Shown piece by piece: positions 8,801-17,101 of a DNA stretch of 22,738 bases (positions are counted from its first letter, which is position 1; each line of letters starts with the position of its first letter). The translations under genes and the position numbers were made by a program. Origin of the DNA: Jimgerdemannia flammicorona (Eukaryota; Mucoromycota; Endogonomycetes; Endogonales; Endogonaceae); assembly GCA_003990745.1 (NCBI GenBank), contig RBNI01001376.1:1-22738 (forward strand), given 5' to 3'. Under the pieces are notes generated by a model. That model worked only from the letters and a program-made list of their open reading frames with translations, searched no databases and had not been told where the DNA came from.

Positions 8801-9521
8801 TGAGTACCAGTGAGGACTGGGTCAGGATCTGTGGCCCAGTGGTTGGCAAGGAGTAGGAATCGGTGAGGAGTGAGACTAGCATAGTGTTTGGGCCTGGAGT
8901 GCTGAGGTATGAAGATGGATGCTGCTGAAGTACTAGGTGACTTGGTGGCATATGCTGAGGAGGAATATCATGCTCAATTACTGCTTGGGTCATCTTATCG
9001 AGAAAGGTTGCTTTGACTGCGAGGAGTGCTATAATGTAGGACAGGAAGGGAGATATATGCAGACACCTGAACATTGGCTAGGGGAGTGTGAGGTACTTAG
9101 TGACTTTTGGCAAACTGTTGGGGATCATTTGGGGGTAGAGTGCAGGGGAGTTGGCATGTGGGGGTAGTGGGAGGATTTGAGGGATAGGCTGGTGGGAGAG
9201 GTGAGAAAGGAGTGGCTCATGCTAAGCTGGGCTCTGGCCATTTGGATAGGGTTGACCAGCCACTGGCTATTTGTTTTTGAGAAGAGGAGGAGACTGAGCT
9301 TAGAGGCTCAGCTGCTGAGGTGGCGTAGCCTTATAGAAGGGTTGGTGGCTTGGTTAGGGGTTACAGGGTGGTCGGAGGCATTGATTGGTAGTGAAAATTT
9401 GTAGGCAGAGTGAGAGAAGGGTGGGAGTAGTGAGGGAGAAGATGGTCTTTGTCAGAGAGAGGGTGGGGAGGGGTCCTCCTATGGGAATTGGGTAGTGGGA
9501 GGAATACTGTATACTTATTAA
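5850..9521 (+). pseudogene. LINE ORF2 (endonuclease-reverse transcriptase), decayed, copy D
   Basis: One frame can be followed for about 3.67 kb although it holds many stop codons. The initiator is ATA (5850-5852) where copy C has ATG. The N-terminal apurinic-like endonuclease keeps GDFN (6258-6269) and RIDW, but the catalytic SDH is changed to SDY at 6522-6530. The reverse transcriptase region keeps PGEDGLPWDFW, the LL-KNKG-EDW block, FLDQEKTYDQV, GVPQGDPLSP and FADDMVV (7959 onward). The finger DCEEC...EHWLGEC is present near 9018-9090. Examples of stops are TAG at 5964 (Gln in C), TGA at 6123 (also a stop in C), and TAG in WKN.RPI, which is Trp in C. I placed the end at TAA 9519-9521 by length comparison with copy C. 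An earlier TAG at 9402 is probably premature. The copy is non-functional. Confidence 0.85.
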
Positions 9522-9530
9522 TAGACTGGT

Positions 9531-9584
9531 AATAAATGGTGGAGTTCAAGTGACTATAAAATAAAAAAAAAAAAAAAAAAAAAA
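9531..9584 (+). promoter_or_regulatory. LINE 3' end: polyadenylation signal and poly(A)
   Basis: AATAAA lies at 9531-9536. The conserved terminal sequence AAGTGACTATAAA (also the last bases of the window in copy C) ends at 9560, followed by near-pure A to 9584. The AT-rich host sequence starts at 9585. The shared terminal block is the probable cis recognition site for reverse transcription. Confidence 0.75.
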
Positions 9585-9599
9585 GTACTAGTTTATATT

Positions 9600-9840
9600 A
9601 AAGAGCCAGATTTCAACATCACCACTTCTTTCATTATAGGGTTTGAGTAGTAATAACTTAAGGTAAGGCTTCTTGACTACAGTAGAGAAGCCTGCTGTTG
9701 ATTCTTTATCTTTGGAACCTAATGTCTTCTTCATTGCTTGTATTTTTACTTATGTCTCTTAATAGATCTATAATAGCTGTGCCACTTATTCCTGGAGCTA
9801 TTATATATCTTCCATAGAGGCCATATGTTGAAAAGGATTT
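9600..9840 (-). pseudogene. possible Gypsy-type gag N-terminal scrap
   Basis: A minus-strand frame reads through several stops. It ends in an open part containing KKPYLKLLLLKPYNERSGDV and then EIWLFNIN. The pattern of a Lys/Pro-Tyr-(Asp/Asn)-Gly/Glu box followed by an aromatic 'W/FLFN' helix recalls the N-terminus of fungal Ty3/Gypsy Gag proteins. This rests on pattern memory only. The stops (TAA, TAG) fit C-to-T or G-to-A changes. LINE copy D appears to have inserted beside or into this scrap. Confidence 0.25.
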
Positions 9841-10329
9841 ATATTAGTAAGAGAGTGAGATTTAACTTTTCTACTACTACTAATTATAATAAATATATAT
9901 ATTATAGAGAATAATTATACTTATTTAAGTGTAAGAGTACTTTACTATAGTTAATTATCTTTAGAAAGTTTGAGTAAATATATAATAATTAACTAAACTA
10001 AGCTTTATTGAAGTATTCAGAGAGTATATTTATATATAAGAAATAGAAAGAAGAAGAAATAGATAGAACATTATTAAGCTAGATGCTAAGCAATAAGTTA
10101 TGCTTGGCAGAACTTAGTAGAATATTACAGATAGTTACTAAGTATTGATTAGTAATTAATAGAATCTTGGTAGAACTATTTAGAAAACAGATTCTTAATA
10201 AATATCTAAGTAATTCTATACTATTCTAAGTTATTCTAGAATATTTTACTGAGTAATATAATAAAAGAAAAGATGATAATCTAGTAAAAAGAAAATAAAA
10301 TATAGAGGATTATTATATACTTATTATCT
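9841..10329. other. AT-rich sequence without recognisable feature
   Basis: About 490 bp of very AT- and TpA-rich DNA without a readable frame, tail or clear tandem repeat. It is probably heavily mutated repeat sequence. Confidence 0.5.
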
Positions 10330-11462
10330 TCATCTCTACTCTATTCCTAGCTTAAGTACTCACCTTTACTCCTCTCAAGTCCTCTTCAGCTCTAGATATA
10401 GATCTCTTCTTCATATCTACCAATAGGTCTCTCTACTGCTTCCTTCTCTAAACCTTCTTCTATATTATCTTATTTATAGAAATCCTCTTTCTATTTACTA
10501 TCTCTAAGTATATTAATACTATATACATCTGTCATACTACTGTCCTATCTACTAAGTTCCTCCAGGGCCTTTAACAGATTCTTCTTCTCCTCCTTACTCT
10601 CTTTTACTCTTATCATCTTATAAATAAAGATATCTTATATTAGAACTAAAAGCCAGTCTTTAGCCTTCTTAGCTACCTTCCTCTCAGCAAGTTGGAGTCA
10701 GATATCTACATCTCTAGTTCTGAATGAGATTCTCTTCCAGACCTGAAATCCAATATTTACTATATTACTATACTCTGATATAGTCTTCTCTACTCTCCTC
10801 TTTATCTCAATAATCATCACTATAGATATCTCTTTTATCAGAAGCTGAACTACTTTGGGGTTCTATCTCAGATATTGAGCCATTAGTACTACTATCTCAC
10901 TAACTATCAACCTCAATCTTAAAGTCTTCTCTAATAGTCTTATTTCTTTAAAACTCACCTCAATTACCTTCAATTCTCTCAGAAACTTCACCAATACTGC
11001 TTCAGCTATCTGGTTTACAATTAGTTCCAAAACTATCTTAGCTATTACTATTAGCCTCTGGAAGTATAAAGTGATAGCAAATTTGGAGATCAACTTCTTG
11101 AGTAATAGAGCTACTGCTAGGTCCATTATACTAACTACCAGGTCCTCCTTCTTCTCAAGCCCCACCTGCTCAGCTCTATCAATAGTAGTTATATCTGGAT
11201 TTTTTTCCAGATCCCCTATTATATCACTATTAGAAGTCACACTCTTATCTCCAGTAACAGTCTTATCAGTCTCTATACCAGCTCTATCAGATAATGATCT
11301 ATCAGCTTCCTAGTACTTATCTTTTTCCTCTCTTCAAACTTACTGCTCTGAGTATCTACTAGTTAACCCCCCATCTTCATCTTGTTGGTAAAACTCATTG
11401 ACTTCTATCCTTCTCTACCTATATCTAATAGCTAACTTTCACCAGATTTTTCTCACTCATTC
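10330..11462 (-). pseudogene. LINE ORF1 relic, strongly RIP-like, copy E
   Basis: This minus-strand relic aligns through most of ORF1 with copies A, C and D. Examples: near 11200 it reads NLEKNPDIT; further on VGLEKKEDLVVSIMDLAVALLLKK corresponds to RPRDLADGVTGLVAAPLLKK in C; near 11370 MSFTNKMKMG corresponds to MSFADKVRMG. The frame survives in part (10863-11240) but is broken elsewhere. Compared codon by codon with C, changes such as GGT to AGT, GGC to GAC, CTG to CTA and ACG to ATG dominate, giving high A+T and TpA. No poly(A) tail or ORF2 is visible next to it. It is the oldest or most heavily mutated copy of the family here. Confidence 0.75.
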
Positions 11463-11520
11463 TCATTACTAGTGTTCTGATTGAGTTAGAGAAATTTGAA
11501 CCTAATTCAAATTTGCCAAC

Positions 11521-11690
11521 CATATGTCTGATTTGAGCCAGTTCAAATTCATTATATAATAAATTTGAACTAATCTGAATTCATCATATGTATAATGAAT
11601 TTGAATTAGTTCAAATTCATCATATGATAAATTCAAATCAGTTCAAATTCATCATATGATAAATTTGAATCAGTTCAAATTTGAATTTGA
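11521..11690 (+). repeat. 32-bp AT-rich tandem repeat with internal dyad symmetry
   Basis: Units of about 32 bp built on TTCAAATTCATCATATGATA plus AATTTGAATCAG recur about five times, with further decayed units on both sides (roughly 11490-11745). Each unit contains the palindrome ATCATATGAT. The TTCAAATT and AATTTGAA blocks are also complementary, so each unit can form a hairpin. The repeat begins just outside the 5' end of LINE copy E. Confidence 0.7.
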
Positions 11691-11984
11691 TATATATCAA
11701 GTTCAGATTAATTTGAACCCAAATTGAACTAGCTCAAATTTGCTTTGAGAGCCAGAATCCTGGCAAATTCTTCTAATAATAAACCAAACTGAATTAAGAG
11801 TCAACTAGTATAAATTAACAAGTCCACCAAAAAGAGCAATTCTTTGATAGAAAAAAAACTCAAAAAAGAACATTATATTTGCCAAACTTCCATTAAATAT
11901 TCAAAAACTATGACATAATATAAAAATCAGTTATCAAATATATATACAAAATATCTACAAATTTTTTACTCTCTTAAGTTTTCA

Positions 11985-12479
11985 AAAAAAATTGTTGTAG
12001 CAGTATATAGCTTCTAAGGTTCTATGGTAGATACTTAGAGATAAACTGTTCAAAACTTTCCCATCTCTAATAACTATTGAATCATGTGGTTAATTTGAGT
12101 GAAATACTATTATCATATTAGACTTTAGTAGAACTCCAATACCATAAGCCAAATTATAGAATAAACTTCCAGATTTTGAGGTATACTGTCCTTTATATTT
12201 GATGATACAGAGTAAAACAAGTATTATATAAGAGAGTTGCTTTTTAGAGTAACTGTTATATAGTTCTGGAAGGGTTTTCTGGAAGTTCTGGATATTCTGA
12301 AAGACCATTTTCTTATAGTTAAGATCAATTTTATATGGAGTACGTCCTCTACACTTATTGATTTCAAGATTGGGTTGATATCTCAACCAAAGTCCTTTTT
12401 CGGACTAGTTCTGGATGTTCAGGATTTTTCATATTTCAGGAAGTTCAAGAAACTAAGACCAGCTTAGTTGAATCGGCAT
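11985..12479 (-). pseudogene. decayed protein-coding relic, unidentified
   Basis: One minus-strand frame of about 165 codons reads coherently through several stops. From an ATG at 12479 it begins MPIQLSW. After three stops it opens into 12090-12386 (WLRYQPNLEINKCRGRTPYK, later FQNIQNFQKTLPELYNSY and SKSGSLFYNLAYGIGVLLKS). It passes a TAA at 12090 and continues DSIVIRDGKVLNSLSLSIYH to about 11985. The residue composition is protein-like, and the stops are of the TAG, TGA and TAA types that transitions create. I do not recognise the family. It could be part of a transposon or a host gene. Confidence 0.4.
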
Positions 12480-12900
12480 ATCGCTGCAGACAATACCCAA
12501 TTAGGAAATTTCGTGATAGGGTTAGGAGTGGGACCTAACGGGGAGCAGATTTACTTAAGAGTGGTTTGTGGGTTATTAAATAGGTTTATTTGCTATTCAT
12601 AATTTACTATACTAGGAGTAGTTGTGTAAAGAGATATTGGGGAAATGCTCAGGAGTTGTGTTCAGATTGTTCAGGTCTGAGATTCTGAGGTCTGGGAGAG
12701 GGGGTATTTATACTAGTGAGGGGCTATCTGGACTATGTTAGATATAGATGTAGTACTTAGTACCTTGCTGAGTCGGAATGCAGTCACATAGTACAAGAGT
12801 GATCTGACATATCAAGAGATTGTCTGACTGCTGAGTTAGTTCACAGTCACATCATACAAGGCTAGTCTAACTATACTATAACTGCTAAGCTATTTATAGG
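12480..12900 (-). other. non-coding block with LTR-like promoter features
   Basis: The base composition here is more balanced than in the flanks, and some CpG is retained. On the minus strand it shows, in order, two 63-bp-spaced repeats (12767-12872), a TATA-like TATAAATA (12712-12705), and AATAAA (12590-12585). A CpG-containing stretch follows, ending just before the frame at 12479. Tandem upstream repeats, TATA and polyadenylation signal within 400 bp is what a fungal LTR looks like. However, no terminal inverted repeat, paired LTR or convincing primer-binding site was found. It may instead be the 3' region of the pseudogene at 12902-14000. Confidence 0.3.
12767..12872 (+). repeat. two-copy direct repeat, 63-bp spacing
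   Basis: GCTGAGT...CAGTCACATAGTACAAG...TCTGAC at 12767 recurs from 12830 as GCTGAGT...CAGTCACATCATACAAG...TCTAAC. Two imperfect copies are present. The spacing and the position upstream of a minus-strand TATA-like site could be regulatory. Confidence 0.6.
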
Positions 12901-12901
12901 T

Positions 12902-14000
12902 TTAGATGCTGTCTGGGTAGTCTTCAGTGACATCACCATTGATGACATCATCTCTGATGAAGTAGTCATCTAGGAAGAGTGATTCGTAGATTACTTCTCC
13001 TTGTTCGCTGAGGTAATAATATATTGGAACTTTGTCACCATCCCACAGGATGGCATCATCTGTCTCATATGTTGGATAAGATATTGGTGAGTGAAGGAGA
13101 GGTGCATCATCTTTGCTTTTATCAGATTCGCTGTCTGCATATCTTCTATAAGTTACAGCACTATGAGTCGCAGAGTTGTAGTAAGCTGGTGGCTGTGGTT
13201 CATGATGCTCATACTCAGGTAGTGGAGTAGTTGGTTTACTCTCAAGGGGTTGTCTGGAGGTACAGGTTGTGTTCTCCAGTCTCTTTGTTATAATTAAAGT
13301 AATTGGGAGTGAATGCAGATTGGTATTCATGCTAGTGATCATTGTCTCAATAAGTCTCATAGGTGGTTATGAACTGTTGTAAGTTCATCAGCAAGGTTGG
13401 TGGTGTGATCAGGGTTGGCAAAGATCCTTGGCTTGAGGTCATGTCAGCATCAGAGGGATCATTGTCTTCTACTTTGTCTTCATCAAATCGGATTATATCA
13501 TAGATGTCCTTCATAGTATATCCAACTTGGGGCATTTGTAGGATGTGGTCGTTGGGATGCGGGAAGGTTCTGTCTGTGGTCTGGACATACTTGAGGTACT
13601 TGTGGTTGAGTTCTTGTATCATATTGTCAATTTGGCCATAGGACAGAGTAGCAACCATTTTGCTGGTAGTGACTTAGAGACAGAGAATAAAGGTGCTGTA
13701 CTTATAAAAGAGTTCTCGGTGTTTGCGGGCGATGAGCTTCTGGTGTTGAGACATCTGGGTAATATCTGTATTATAGTAGTGTTCGACCATGTCTTCCAGG
13801 AGGCAGCTGATCTAGTAGTAGCTTGAGATTTGTCTGATCTGGTGGGCCTCATTAAGTATGTTCAGGGCATTCCATCGGGCTTCCACAAAGTAGAGGGGTG
13901 CTAGGCTATAGATATTCATGAGGGGCAGAGGGGGTGTGGCTCAGTTGACAATGGCATTCCAAATGTCAGCACAGATGCAGTTGTAGATCTTGGTGGTCAT
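12902..14000 (-). pseudogene. decayed gene with promoter, unidentified
   Basis: Starting at the ATG at 14000 (MTTKIYNCICADIWNAIVN), one minus-strand frame runs to about 13245 with only five in-frame stops (TGA, TAG, TAA, TGA, TAG). Each is reachable by one transition from Arg, Gln or Trp codons. Between them lie clear protein-like stretches, e.g. LAPLYFVEARWNALNILNEA, MVATLSYGQIDNMIQELNHK and EYQSAFTPNYFNYNKETGEH. A frameshift near 13245-13275 moves it to the frame that reads TTPLPEYEHHEPQPPAYYNS, then an acidic C-terminus (DDAILWDGDKVPIYYYLSEQ), ending at TAA 12902. The intact protein would be about 365 residues: soluble, His/Tyr-rich in the first half and Asp/Glu-rich at the end. No known domain was recognised. 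An intron instead of the frameshift is possible but would not explain the stops. Confidence 0.5.
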
Positions 14001-14071
14001 GTTGTGTATGTTCAGAAGTTATAGTTTATTGTTTGTTTTGGTTCTCTGTTTTGATGCATCTTGGTGCTTGG

Positions 14072-14096
14072 TATATATATATTTGGTCCTGATTGG
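14072..14096 (-). promoter_or_regulatory. CCAAT box and TATA element upstream of the 14000 start
   Basis: On the minus strand ACCAATCAGG (14097-14088) is followed by an alternating ATATATATATA tract (14082-14072). An A-rich leader of about 70 bases then precedes the ATG at 14000. The order and spacing fit a fungal core promoter for the pseudogene at 12902-14000. Confidence 0.45.
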
Positions 14097-14129
14097 TAAG
14101 ATTCCATTTGTGTAAATCTTGTGTTCCAT

Positions 14130-14272
14130 GACTTCATGTTAACTCAGCTTTGTATACTGTGACTTCAGTTTGACTCAGCTTCGTGATCTTGAAGATGATT
14201 TCCATATTTGTTCGAAGGTTGCATGTGATTTCGGTGGCTTGTTCAGAGGGTAATGTGTGATTTCGGTGGCTT
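14130..14272 (+). repeat. two short tandem duplications (31 and 32 bp spacing)
   Basis: GACTTCATGTTAACTCAGCTT (14130-14150) recurs as GACTTCAGTTTGACTCAGCTT (14161-14181). GTGATTTCGGTGGCTT occurs at 14225-14240 and exactly again at 14257-14272. Both pairs lie just upstream of the CCAAT/TATA site of the minus-strand pseudogene and could be duplicated upstream elements. Confidence 0.65.
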
Positions 14273-14480
14273 AGAGGTTGTGCGCTTATATATTATGTCT
14301 TGATTAGTATAAGTAAGAGAGCTTGCATATCAGCCAAAAAATATGTTACTGATTTTTGCTATATTTTGCTTAAACTGAAATCCTTCAAGTCTAAAATATA
14401 CTCTAGATTGACTCAGATTTATCTGACCTTTATCTATTCTAGATAATTTCAAAGCTGACAAAGATGTTGATGCCAAAGTT

Positions 14481-14642
14481 GGGAATGCTGGGGATATCAG
14501 AGATATTGAGGATATCAGAGATACTAGGGATACTGAGGATGTCAGAAATGCCAGAGATACTGAGGATACCAGGAATACCAAGGATATTGGGGATACTGAG
14601 GATGCCAGAGATACCAAGAATGCTGAGAATGCTGAGGATGTT
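14481..14642 (+). repeat. 9-bp minisatellite, 18 units
   Basis: This is an uninterrupted phased array of 18 units. The consensus is RRGGATAYY, with forms such as GAGGATACT, AGAGATACT, GGGGATATC and AGGAATACC. It is degenerate, and the differences between units are mainly transitions. It has the same period as the retroposon minisatellite at 3985-5047, but the unit sequence is not clearly related. Open frames over it are by-products of the repeat. Confidence 0.8.
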
Positions 14643-14819
14643 AGAATATCCCCTGAAATTTCCTCAAGAGATAAATAATAGAGAATATTGAATTGGTCAA
14701 AAATTGGGTGAAGTAGAGAAATTTGTCACCACATCTAGTAAGAAGTGAAGTCATCTTCATAATATATAACTATTTTATTTTTCTCCTATTTATCTTATGT
14801 AATTTTTGGTTTAAAATTA
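14643..14819. other. AT-rich spacer
   Basis: Nothing recognisable on either strand between the 9-bp array and the next decayed frame. Confidence 0.4.
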
Positions 14820-15350
14820 TTGAGAGATATGATACTACAATACATCTCTCCAGCATAGGTCAAAGTATAGCCAGCTGACATATAAGATCTAGTTCCAGCT
14901 TAAGCTTTGCCACACAATCTAGCTTTCTGAACTTTGAATGCCTCCTTACAAATATCTATTAAAATCTAGCTTACTTAATCTTTCAACATCTCCCTCTAAA
15001 TGATGAGAACAACTTCTTTCATATCAGCATCCAAGAGAATATAATTGCAGTACAAATTTAGAATGTCAGCTGGTAAGGTGGAGGACTCCAAAAATGTCAC
15101 AGTTCAAAAATAATTTTGGTGCTCTTTTTCTAAAGACTTGACAGAATATTGCCATTCTACTTCTTCTAAATTTTGCATATAAAGTGTTATTGTCTAGTCT
15201 TCTGGAAGATCAAGCCTCAGAATTCTCAGTATTTTGAAATCCTGCAGACTTGGGATATGGAACTGAGTCTGGATAAATTTGGCCTTGAGATTTTGCTGAT
15301 CTATTCAATATTGATATTATTGATCTAAAAAATCTATCAATAGTATTTTA
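14820..15350 (-). pseudogene. decayed protein-coding relic, unidentified
   Basis: A single minus-strand frame reads through several stops with protein-like content. One stretch has FHIPSLQDFKILRILRLDLP followed by a TAG and TITLYMQNLEEVEWQYSVKS. After another stop comes LPADILNLYCNYILLDADMK. The last part contains ILIDICKEAFKVQKARLCGK and SYMSAGYTLTYAGEMYCSI. Stops lie where Trp or Gln are plausible. No family was recognised. It may belong with the relic at 15475-15925, separated by the poly(A) tract at 15447-15472. Confidence 0.35.
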
Positions 15351-15446
15351 TATTGATCCTTCTTTATTTTCTAAAAATTAAAATAAAAAGCAAAATAACC
15401 TTATAAATAATTTAGATGAGCATACTCCTACACCCCCTCCTTCTCT

Positions 15447-15472
15447 AAAAAAAAAAAAAAAAAAAAAAAAAA
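15447..15472 (+). repeat. poly(A) tract, 26 bases
   Basis: 26 consecutive A follow CCCCCTCCTTCTCT. This could be the tail of a plus-strand retrocopy, but I found no target-site duplication and no element body upstream. It sits between two minus-strand coding relics. Confidence 0.5.
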
Positions 15473-15474
15473 GC

Positions 15475-15925
15475 CCTCAAAACTTACTTAAATAGTAGAA
15501 AGATATTGAAAAATTCAATTATATATTTTCTGACCCATCAGAGGAGAGCTCTCAGAAAAATAAAAACATCACAGCTTGGACAATCTCTCATAGTAGGAGC
15601 TTCTAAATGTCTCCTAAAGTATATCAATTCCTCACTCTATATTGATTACATAAGTTAGCAAACTCAAAAACTTTTCCAAAATATCACATTCCAAGAGTTT
15701 TCCAAAATCTAATCTGAGACCAACTCTACCAGATAGAAGAGTTGAGAGAATTACTAAAGCAGTCTCCAACTCCTGTCTCAAAGTAGTTAGCAATTTACTT
15801 GGATTGAAATTAGTAGAGATAAAATTATCTTCATTTTGCAACAATATACTAGAAGAACCTAGTAGTATAAAGAGTGGGATTGTTAGAATAGAAAAAAAAA
15901 AAATACAACTGATAAGAGATGCCAA
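15475..15925 (-). pseudogene. decayed protein-coding relic, unidentified
   Basis: The open part (15632-15925) includes LLQNEDNFISTNFNPSKLLT, LRQELETALVILSTLLSGRV and FGKLLECDILEKFLSLLTYV. After a TGA the frame continues with further stops (ETFRSSYYERLSKL, FSESSPLMGQKIYN) to the poly(A) tract. The composition is Leu-rich and helical. The N-terminal hydrophobic run next to an A12 tract (15892-15903) is probably not a signal peptide but a product of the homopolymer. No family was recognised. Confidence 0.3.
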
Positions 15926-15934
15926 GAGATATAG

Positions 15935-16395
15935 GAGGATACTGGAGAATGCTGGAGACTAACCATAAGAGGTACTCCTCTAAAGAGAGAGGACATCATC
16001 AGTACAGATCAGAAGTCACCCACCCAACTAATCTCTAGTTATCCTCATAATATCTCTGCCATAATGAGATAGATGAGCTCAGCTGTCAGAAGCCCTCCTC
16101 CTGAGAGTAAATGCCAGAGACCAGCTAGAAGAGGTCCTCTACCAAAGTGAGAGTATGTAGCCAGTATAAATCAGAGGATACCCCTCTGATTAGCCTTCTT
16201 GAGATACTAAAGACTGACCATAAGAGGTCCTCCTCTAGAGAGAGAGTACATTATCAGTACAAATTGAGAGATACTCCCCTGAATAGCCTTCTGGATGAAA
16301 TACTGAAGACAGGCTGCAAGAGGTTCTTCTCAGAAATAAGAGAGTATATTTTTGATACAGATCAGAGAACACCCCTCCAACTAGTCTTCATATTA
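15935..16395 (+). repeat. about 95-bp degenerate tandem repeat, four or more units
   Basis: Units share ATACTGAAGACTGACCATAA, then GAGGTCCTCCTCTA, a GAGAGAGTA block, CAGTACAGATCAGAG and ATACCCCTCTG...AGCCTTCTT. They are recognisable from about 15945, 16108, 16207 and 16302, with a rearranged part between the first two. The CTCCTCTARAGAGAG core is partly palindromic. The short open frame across it (16147-16494) follows the repeat and is not taken as a gene. Confidence 0.6.
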
Positions 16396-16411
16396 TCAAT
16401 ATATTATTACA

Positions 16412-16486
16412 GCAAACATTGGCTTGGCAAACATCAGCTTGGCAAATATCAGCTTGATAAATATCAGCTTAGCAAACATCATTATA
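16412..16486 (+). repeat. 15-bp tandem repeat, five units
   Basis: The consensus GCAAACATCAGCTTG is repeated five times in phase, the last unit partial. Differences between units are mostly transitions. Confidence 0.8.
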
Positions 16487-16582
16487 GGGAATAAATGCAA
16501 TATACTAAAAGTAGTAAGATAAGATAAGACAAGGTGAGGTGGAGTGAGGTGAGTTGGAGAATATACTTCTTAGACAGAGAGT

Positions 16583-16664
16583 GCAGATGGCTTTTTCAAG
16601 TAGCAAGATATATTGGGGTGGTCAGAATAGAGCATAGATAGTCTTTTCAAGTAGTAAAGTATGT
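16583..16664 (+). repeat. direct repeat, 51-bp spacing
   Basis: GCAGATGGCTTTTTCAAGTA and the bases after it at 16583-16613 recur as GCATAGATAGTCTTTTCAAG... at about 16632-16664. There are two imperfect copies just before the 23-bp array. Confidence 0.55.
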
Positions 16665-16705
16665 ATGTGGAAGATAAGCTACAAGAAATAAAGAGTGGGG
16701 GAAGT

Positions 16706-17004
16706 GAAGCAGAGTGAGTAAGGAAAGTGAAGCAGAGTAAATAAGAGAAGTAAAGCAGAGCAAGTGAGGAAAGCAAAGCAGAGCAAATGAGGGAAATAAA
16801 GCAGAGCAAGTGAGGAAAATAAAGTGAAGCAAGTGAGAGAAATGAAGTGAAACAAGTGAGGGAAATGAAGTAGAGCAAGTGAGAGAAATAAAGTAAAGTA
16901 AGTGAGAGAAATGAAGTAAAGTAAGTAAGAGAAATAAAGCAGAAAGAGTGAGAGAAATAAAGTGAAGTGAGTGAGAGAAATGAAGTAGAGCAAGTGAGAG
17001 AAAT
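16706..17004 (+). repeat. 23-bp purine-rich tandem array, 13 units
   Basis: Thirteen units of exactly 23 bp run without indel from 16706 to 17004, with consensus RAAGYAGAGYAAGTGAGAGAAAT. The plus strand is strongly purine-rich. As 23 is not a multiple of three, each minus-strand frame passes through all three phases without stops, giving three overlapping Phe/Ser/Leu-rich frames that are artefacts. The array ends about 30 bp before the 5' end of LINE copy C, so it is either the insertion-site neighbour or part of the element's promoter region. Confidence 0.9.
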
Positions 17005-17101
17005 GAAGCCATTTTTTTCACACCTTTCACCAGTACCATTCAGGTGACACAAGACTCTGACAACACTTTCGACAATATCTTCAAGTATTAGTGATATCAA
17101 G

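Larger units (their letters stand above)
2922..9584 (+). mobile_element. LINE copy D, interrupted by a retroposon
   Basis: This is a non-LTR retrotransposon of the same family as copy C. It starts inside ORF1, at a point equivalent to about residue 178 of copy C ORF1. Either the 5' end was lost by ordinary 5' truncation, or copy A inserted here and the rest of D lies left of the window. The element body is 2922-3942 plus 5325-9584, about 5.3 kb without the 1382-bp inserted retroposon. The 3' end carries AATAAA (9531-9536), a conserved AAGTGACTATAAA end shared with copy C, and about 24 bases of near-pure A to 9584. The flanking sequence changes abruptly to AT-rich DNA. D has many more stop codons than C and almost no CpG. 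Confidence 0.85.

Noticed and set aside
12480..14330. A complete LTR retrotransposon with LTRs at 12480-12890 and 14010-14330.
   Set aside because: The two blocks share only a short CTGAACA/CACAAC resemblance. No paired ends, protease, reverse transcriptase or integrase lie between them.
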